Source: Owenia fusiformis (Eukaryota; Annelida; Polychaeta; Sabellida; Oweniidae). From it: DNA of 64,000 nt. The translations under genes and the position numbers were made by a program. How positions within the stretch are numbered: the first letter of the stretch is position 1; every line of letters starts with the position of its first letter. Shown here one piece after another: positions 58,250 through 64,000 of this stretch. Where the stretch lies: assembly GCA_903813345.2 (NCBI GenBank), contig CAIIXF020000002.1, positions 14,034,150-14,098,149 of the forward strand, in the 5' to 3' direction. The notes beneath the pieces were generated by a model. The model did no database searches. It was given only the letters and a program-made list of their open reading frames with translations, and was not told where the DNA came from.

Positions 58250-58929
58250 GATGGGAATGGTGGTTCAGTAGTTGTATCCTCGCCTGTCATGCAACTAGCT
58301 ATCATTCGATTCCTGGCCAGTGCTATGCTTTTTTTAAATTTAAAAACTGATATAAGATGAATGACAATATTCATTAATCATAATTTGGTTTAACCCGAAA
58401 GGATTGGTGGTTCAGTAGTATCCTCGCCTGTCATGCAGCTTATTATGATTCGATTCCAGGGCAGTACTATGTTTTTTTAATTTAAAAACTGAAGGGCAGA
58501 ACTATGTTTTTTTAATGTAAAAACTGATATAAGATGAATTACAATATTCATGAATCATAATTTAGTTTAACCCGAAAGCATTGGTGGTTCAGTAGTATCC
58601 TCGCCTGTCATGCAGCTGGCAATGATTCGATTCCTGGCCAGTGCAATATTTTTTAAATTTAAAAACTGACATTAGATGAATTACAATATTCATGAATCAT
58701 AATTTAATTTTACCTGAAGGCACTGGTGGTTCAGTGGTAGTATTCAATTCCTGGCCAGTGCAATGTTTTCTTTTAAATTGAAGAACTACCATGAGATGAA
58801 TTACAATACTCATGAATTATAATTTACTTTTACCTAAAGGCACTGATGGTTCAGTGGTAGTATGCTCAACTCTCATGCAGCTGGCTTTGATTCGATTCCT
58901 GGCCAGTGCAATGTTTCTTTAAAGGAGTT
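58250..58929 (+). repeat. tRNA-Gly-like tandem array, block G (about five units)
   Basis: Units near 58,253, 58,400, 58,575, 58,717 (internally deleted) and 58,840. One linker holds a short duplication (gggcagtactatg / gggcagaactatg near 58,458 and 58,492). The last unit joins the foldback element at aaaggagttgtatc. Confidence 0.85.
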
Positions 58930-59652
58930 GTATCGATATGGAGAACTGAATTCAACAATGTTTTTCTCTTAAACCAACCATTGGAAACATTCTGTAAAAA
59001 ACACGGTATTTTATGTAATGTTGACTGATTGACAACAATTTAATGCGAAAATTATTTAGAAATATTTTATATAAATGCTTTTGTTAACATTTTTTTGTTT
59101 TTTTTAGTGCAATTGTTTTTGCTCCTTTCTACCAATTCTTGAGAATGAAATGAAATGTCTTTCCGAACCTTGTTGGAAAAATAGCATATACAACATGTTT
59201 TTAGGCCTCTCAATATTATAGTTATACAAAGGAATTTTTGGTTGATTTTAAAGAAGTATTCAAAAAATTAAAACAAAATTCCCCCAAAATAGATAAAAAC
59301 CGAGATAAACCTTTTATTTCATTAACAAGATACTTTTTAAAATCAACCAAAATGTCCTTTGTACAATTACAATATCGAGAGACCTAAACATGTTGTGTTT
59401 ATGTCGTTTTGTTCCAATGAGGTTCGGAAAGATGTTTCATTTCACTCTGGAAACATGATACCAAGAACAAAACAAGTGTTTGATGTGTTTTCTAAAACAA
59501 TATAGATAAAAGCATACATATATTTTCCAAATCATATTGTTATCATTCAAACGATGACTATTAAATTGACAATGTGTAAAAATTTCAGAAATTTTTGAGG
59601 ACTGGTTTAAAAGAAACGTGTGTTCAAAAAGTTCGCCATATCGATACCCATC
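58930..59652. repeat. Complete foldback element (~720 bp), empty of the MITE
   Basis: The left gttgtatcgatatggagaac is mirrored by gttcgccatatcgatacc at the right end, and pairing continues to a centre near 59,280 through several blocks (for example ctttccgaacc / ggttcggaaag). TA at about 59,016 is the unoccupied target of the mariner-type MITE found at 82 and 21,016. The frame 59,437-59,667 is not a gene. Confidence 0.75.
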
Positions 59653-59689
59653 TTTTAAAACTGACATAAGATGAATTACAATATGATAT

Positions 59690-60681
59690 ACAATATGATA
59701 TGAAATTTAGTTTAACCGGAAGGCACTTGTGGTTCAGTGGTTCTATGCTCGCCTGCAGCTGGCTATGATTCGATTCCTGGCCAGTGCAATACTTTTTATG
59801 AATTTAGCAACTTCGATAAGATGAATTACAATATTCATGAATCATAATTTAGTTTAACCTTAAGGCACAGGTGGTTAAGTGGTAGTATGCTCGCCTGTCG
59901 TGGTGCTGTTTATGATTCGATTCCTCGCCAGTGGAATGTTTTTTTTTAATTCAAAAACTGACGTAACATGAATTACAATATTGATGAATCCTAATTTAGT
60001 GTTAACCAAAAGGCACTGATGGTTCATTGGTAGTATGCGCTCCTGTTATGGAGCTGGCTATTATTCGATTCCTGGCTAGTGCAATGTTGCTGTTTTTTTA
60101 AATTTAAAAAATGGCAAAAGATAAATCGAAATATTCATGATTAAAAATTTAGTTTAACCTGGAGGCACTGGTGGTTCAGTGGTTGTATGATCGCCTGTCA
60201 TGCCGCTGGCTATGGTTCCATCCTGGCCAGTGCAATGTTTTTTTAAAACTTAAAACGGACATAAAATGAATACTATATTCATGAATCAGAATTTGATTTG
60301 AGCTGAAGGCACTGTTGGTTCAGTGGAAGTATGCTCGTCTGTCATGCAACTGGCTATGATTCGATTCCTGGCCAGTGCATTTTTTAAAATTTAAGAACTT
60401 GTACTATAAGATGAATTACAATATTTATGAATCATAATTTGGTTTAAACTGAATGCACTGGTGGTTCAGTGGTAGTATGCTCGCCTGCCATGCAGCTGGT
60501 TATGATTCGATTCCTGGCCAGTGCGATGTTTTTCTATTTCAAAAACTGACATAAGATGAATTACAATATTCATGAATCAAAATTTAGTTAAACCTTAAGG
60601 CACTGGTGGTTCAGTGGTAGTATGCTCAACTGTCATGCAGCTGGCTATGATTCGATTCCTGGCCAGTGCAATGCTTTTTTA
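59690..60681 (+). repeat. tRNA-Gly-like tandem array, block H (seven units)
   Basis: Units near 59,718, 59,863, 60,011, 60,163, 60,308, 60,453 and 60,599. The first five or six correspond to block A. The site near 60,245 lacks the 78-bp element of block A, giving its empty target. Confidence 0.92.
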
Positions 60682-61430
60682 AAGGAGTTGTATCGATATG
60701 GAGAACTGAATTCAACAATGTTTTTCTATTAAACCAATCATTGAAAACATTCTGTAAAAACACGGTATTTCATTATTTAGAAATATTTTATATAAATGTT
60801 TTTGTTAACATTTTTTGTTTTTTAGTGCAATTGTTTTTGCTCCTTTCTACCAATTCTTGACAATATAATAAAATGTTGGAACAAAATAGCACAACATGTT
60901 TTTAGGCCTCTCAATATCATAGTTATACAAAATAATTTTTGGCTAATTTTAAAAAAGTATTCAAAAAATTAAAACAAAATCCCCCCAAAATAGATAAAAA
61001 CCGAGATAAATGTGTGTTTAATTTGTTAAGCATCGTTTATAGGAAGCTTTTAAAATATACATACAGGTCCACAAGCTCCGCCCTCATGTCAAGTGAACTT
61101 TGATTTTATTAGTCGCATGCAATACTGTGTCTGAACCAGAGTAAAATCAAAACAAACAAAAAAGAAAACTGCGGAGAAGCCATACGCGAAAACGACAGAT
61201 AGCTCCAATAAGACAAAAAAAATAATAGTGACCTCAAAGAGACTGTAGAGACTTTAACTAAGGCGGTCAACATCTTGGTTGAAAAACTAGAGGCCCCTTC
61301 AGCACTATCGGTCCCGCTAATACCTGCAACCTCGTCATCAACGGCGGGAAATCCGAGAGAGTCGAAGGCATGCTAGGCGAACCCCGGAAACACGGATTCG
61401 TTAGACCAGGGTTCACTGTTTCTTTCTGTT
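60682..61430. repeat. First copy of a ~2.57-kb-spaced duplication (foldback arm plus coding-like relic)
   Basis: From 60,477 to 61,430 the sequence recurs at 63,041-64,000, shifted by 2,564 and then 2,570 bp. It holds the left arm of the foldback element, then aaatgtgtgtttaatttgtt and the coding-like relic. The frame 60,666-60,860 belongs to the foldback arm. Confidence 0.92.
61144..61376 (+). pseudogene. Possible coding relic, coiled-coil-like, unknown
   Basis: A lysine-rich frame opens at 61,144 (KSKQTKKKTAEKPYAKTTDS). After a slip at a run of A's near 61,220, another frame reads DLKETVETLTKAVNILVEKL (61,230-61,289), then a Ser/Thr/Pro-rich stretch, then stops at 61,374. Base composition is far less AT-rich than the surroundings. 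The heptad-like Leu/Val pattern suggests a short coiled coil, as found at the start of many transposon proteins. The copy at 63,714-63,946 carries the same break. I do not recognise the protein. Confidence 0.3.
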
Positions 61431-62610
61431 AAACCCTGTGTGAAAGTAAATTCATGATTCATACTACAGTGAGCAGGAGGTTTAACAGTGAACCCGGGTG
61501 CTCTTTGGCCTTATTTAGATCTTTGTTTCTCAAACCAGGGTGCAGCAGGGTTTAAGGGCATTCCAATCGAAATAAGTGTTTAATGAGGCTAAGAAATAGA
61601 AAAATGTGCTTAATTAGAATGATATACCTCGTATTTTGTACTTAGTAAATGTTAAACACATAAAAATCAGTTATTTTTATCACTGGCCTAAAATACCAAA
61701 AGTCAAAAGACCCCTTCTACTCTAACTTGTCACTTCATAGTTCAGCCATCTTCGTTTTCAACTAGTTTGAAATGAAGAGAATGCGTACTTTGAGTTGGAT
61801 TTACTCCGTGATAACTGCTTTTCATAGCAAAACCATGATATATTTTGAAGAATATATACCCAGAGACGAGAATTGGTAAGTTTCCACTCTAAAATCGAAG
61901 TATTTCTCTACGAAATGATCACAGGCACCAGTATCGCCACCTTTTAGCAGTCGGATTAGAACGATCTAAGCCCTTTAAAATACCTTTAAAATAACCAAGG
62001 ATAATAAAAAGCTGGTATATGAATCCCAACACACATTTGAAATTTCGGAAAAAATCGTGCATTTTTTGTCCATCGACGTTGAAACTCTCCACATTTCTTC
62101 AAGACATATGGAGTCGCTAGAAACAAGTGAAAAGTGAGACTATCTATTGCTACATAGTGATGTTTAGCCAACTGAAGTGGGCAGTTAATCCATGCGACAT
62201 TCCTCGTCCAATCCATTGAAAAATATCAAAATTCATTGCTCACCTTTTTTGTGCCGTATATCACTAGTTTCTGTGCAAGTATCGATCTGTCAATTGCAGT
62301 GATATTGAAGCTACTACTAAGGAATGCTGTTACTTAATTAGTGTGTTTTAGTTCGACTGAACATTGCAATTGGAGATATTCTAGCATTTGATGTTGAAAG
62401 TTGAAAATATTTAAAACTGAAGTGAGAACGAGGCTGGGTGACCTAGTTAGAATTCCTAGAATTATATCGAATATTTTATTGCTAAAATGCGTATCAAGAG
62501 TTGTTTATGTAATAAGTGAACATAAAAAATATGATATATAATACAATAAGTGTTGATTATTTTTTTATTATGAAATTGAATCGTTGTAATAATATGAATA
62601 ATTGTTGAGG
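61431..62610. other. Intergenic, nothing recognised
   Basis: A short inverted pair (cagggttcactgttt and aacagtgaacccggg, near 61,407 and 61,472) is present. Frames at 61,986-62,216 and 62,462-62,683 (minus) have no motif. No gene or RNA supported. Confidence 0.4.
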
Positions 62611-63032
62611 TATGAGTACCGTAATCCAACACCAAATTCGAAAATTCATAACAATACTTTGCACATATGGCGTTCGTGACCAACTATAAAACGCTTACCC
62701 CCCCCATAGTGTTATATATCAAAATGTACCTGTTCATATAGGGGTTCGATTGATCTACATCAAATTATAGAGAGTCAGGTTACTTTTTGAGATATCAGCG
62801 TCCATTTATTGTGACTCGCGTTTGCTACCACTTCCTCAATTCTGATATGATGGGCAAACGCGTAGTAAACATACTCACGTCGGAACTAGTTTTGACCTAC
62901 ATCGCTATTTTCGTAATTCAAATGAAAGTTGAACTCCTCCTCTTTATTTTGATACCAAATAGTGGCATACTAGGTACCCTAGAAGCCAACTATGGCGTTA
63001 TTTAGAACAATACCACGAGTTTTAAATGGACT
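62611..63032 (-). repeat. ~425-bp dispersed repeat, copy 3 (inverted)
   Basis: Reverse complement of copies 1 and 2 (48,645 and 49,878). Its end (aaatggact) is joined through atatatat directly to the middle of a tRNA-like unit at 63,041. Confidence 0.85.
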
Positions 63033-63040
63033 ATATATAT

Positions 63041-63251
63041 ATGCTCGCCTGTCATGCAGCTGGTTATGATTCGATTCCTGGCCAGTGCAATGTTTTTCTA
63101 TTTCAAAAACTGACATAAGATGAATTACAATATTCATGAATCAAAATTTAGTTTAACCTTAAGGCACTGGTGGTTCAGTGGTAGTACATGTATGCTCAAC
63201 TGTCATGCAGCTGGCTATGATTCGATTCCTGGCCAGTGCAATGCTTTTTTA
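63041..63251 (+). repeat. tRNA-Gly-like tandem array, block I (one partial and one full unit)
   Basis: The unit fragment starts at atgctcgcctgtcatgc (D-arm end), followed by a full unit near 63,163 that has a 6-base insertion (acatgt) after its A box. Copies of the units at 60,477-60,680. Confidence 0.85.
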
Positions 63252-64000
63252 AAGGAGTTGTATCGATATGGAGAACTGAATTCAACAATGTTTTTCTATT
63301 AAACCAATCATTGAAAACATTCTGTAAAAACACGGTATTTCATTATTTAGAAATATTTTATATAAATGTTTTTGTTAACATTTTTTGTTTTTTAGTGCAA
63401 TTGTTTTTGCTCCTTTCTACCAATTCTTGACAATATAATAAAATGTTGGAACAAAATAGCACAACATGTTTTTAGGCCTCTCAATATCATAGTTATACAA
63501 AATAATTTTTGGCTAATTTTAAAAAAGTATTCAAAAAATTAAAACAAAATCCCCCCAAAATAGATAAAAACCGAGATAAATGTGTGTTTAATTTGTTAAG
63601 CATCGTTAATAGGAAGCTTTTAAAATATACATACAGGTCCACAAGCTCCGCCCTCATGTCAAGTGAACTTTGATTTTATTAGTCGCACGCAATACTGTGT
63701 CTGAACCATAGTAAAATCAAAACAAACAAAAAAGAAAACTGCGGAGAAGCCATACGCGAAAACGACAGATAGCTCCAATAAGACAAAAAAAATAATAGTG
63801 ACCTCAAAGAGACTGTAGAGACTTTAACTAAGGCGGTCAACATCTTGGGTGAAAAACTAGAGGCCCCTTCAGCACTATCGGTCCCGCTAATACATGCAAC
63901 CTCGTCATCAACGGCGGGAAATCCGAGAGAGTCGAAGGCATGCTAGGCGAACCCCGGAAACACGGATTCGTTAGACCAGGGTTCACTGTTTCTTTCTGTT
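63252..64000. repeat. Second copy of the duplication, running off the window
   Basis: Matches 60,682-61,430 with few changes (for example cttgggtg for cttggttg). It includes the coding-like relic (63,714-63,946) and is cut by the window end at the same place in the sequence as 61,430. Confidence 0.9.

Overview
This window looks like non-genic, repeat-dominated DNA from an animal nuclear genome, most likely a marine invertebrate; I cannot name the species. The reasons are: no host gene is visible in 64 kb; there is a non-LTR retrotransposon with an animal-type endonuclease/reverse transcriptase; there are many cut-and-paste transposons with TA or 9-bp target duplications; and two different tandem-repeat families are present. 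The background is AT-rich and every long open frame except the retrotransposon is a by-product of repeats.

Layout. Four kinds of sequence alternate. (1) About 90 copies of a ~147-bp tandem repeat occur in nine blocks (0.8-1.7, 6.7-8.6, 11.5-15.4, 15.8-16.95, 20.6-20.9, 51.2-54.2, 58.25-58.9, 59.7-60.7 and 63.0-63.25 kb). The first 71 bp of each unit is a tRNA-Gly(GCC)-like sequence in its correct length, with near-consensus RNA polymerase III A and B boxes and a T-run a few bases after the 3' end; the other ~76 bp is an AT-rich linker. (2) A ~21 kb satellite (21.47-45.67 kb) has ~70-bp monomers of four types arranged in dimers, 278-bp tetramers and a 1,867-bp higher-order repeat. Its orientation flips once near 23.28 kb. 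(3) Transposons interrupt both arrays: a 5'-truncated LINE (8.58-11.52 kb), two relatives with 9-bp target duplications (1.31 and 15.42 kb), TA-flanked inverted-repeat elements (3.81-5.19, 16.95-20.56, 21.02-21.45, 28.96-29.83, 50.31-51.17, 55.09-56.63 kb), hAT-like elements (42.96-44.92, 46.94-47.76 kb) and foldback/palindromic DNA (2.96, 46.05-48.5, 58.93-59.65 kb). (4) Segmental duplicates: 6.17-8.56 kb is paired with 50.6-53.16 kb, the first 1.7 kb with 58.9-60.5 kb, and 60.48-61.43 kb with 63.04-64.0 kb.

Nothing here forms a pathway. The only long reading frame under evident coding constraint is the LINE reverse transcriptase (8,945-11,296, minus), and a decayed mariner-type transposase lies at 55.69-56.14 kb. 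The item I consider most worth attention is the tRNA-Gly-like array: the polymerase III signals and acceptor-stem complementarity persist while the anticodon and T stems have decayed, the anticodon reads GTC rather than GCC, and three unrelated transposons have inserted inside the tRNA-like part.
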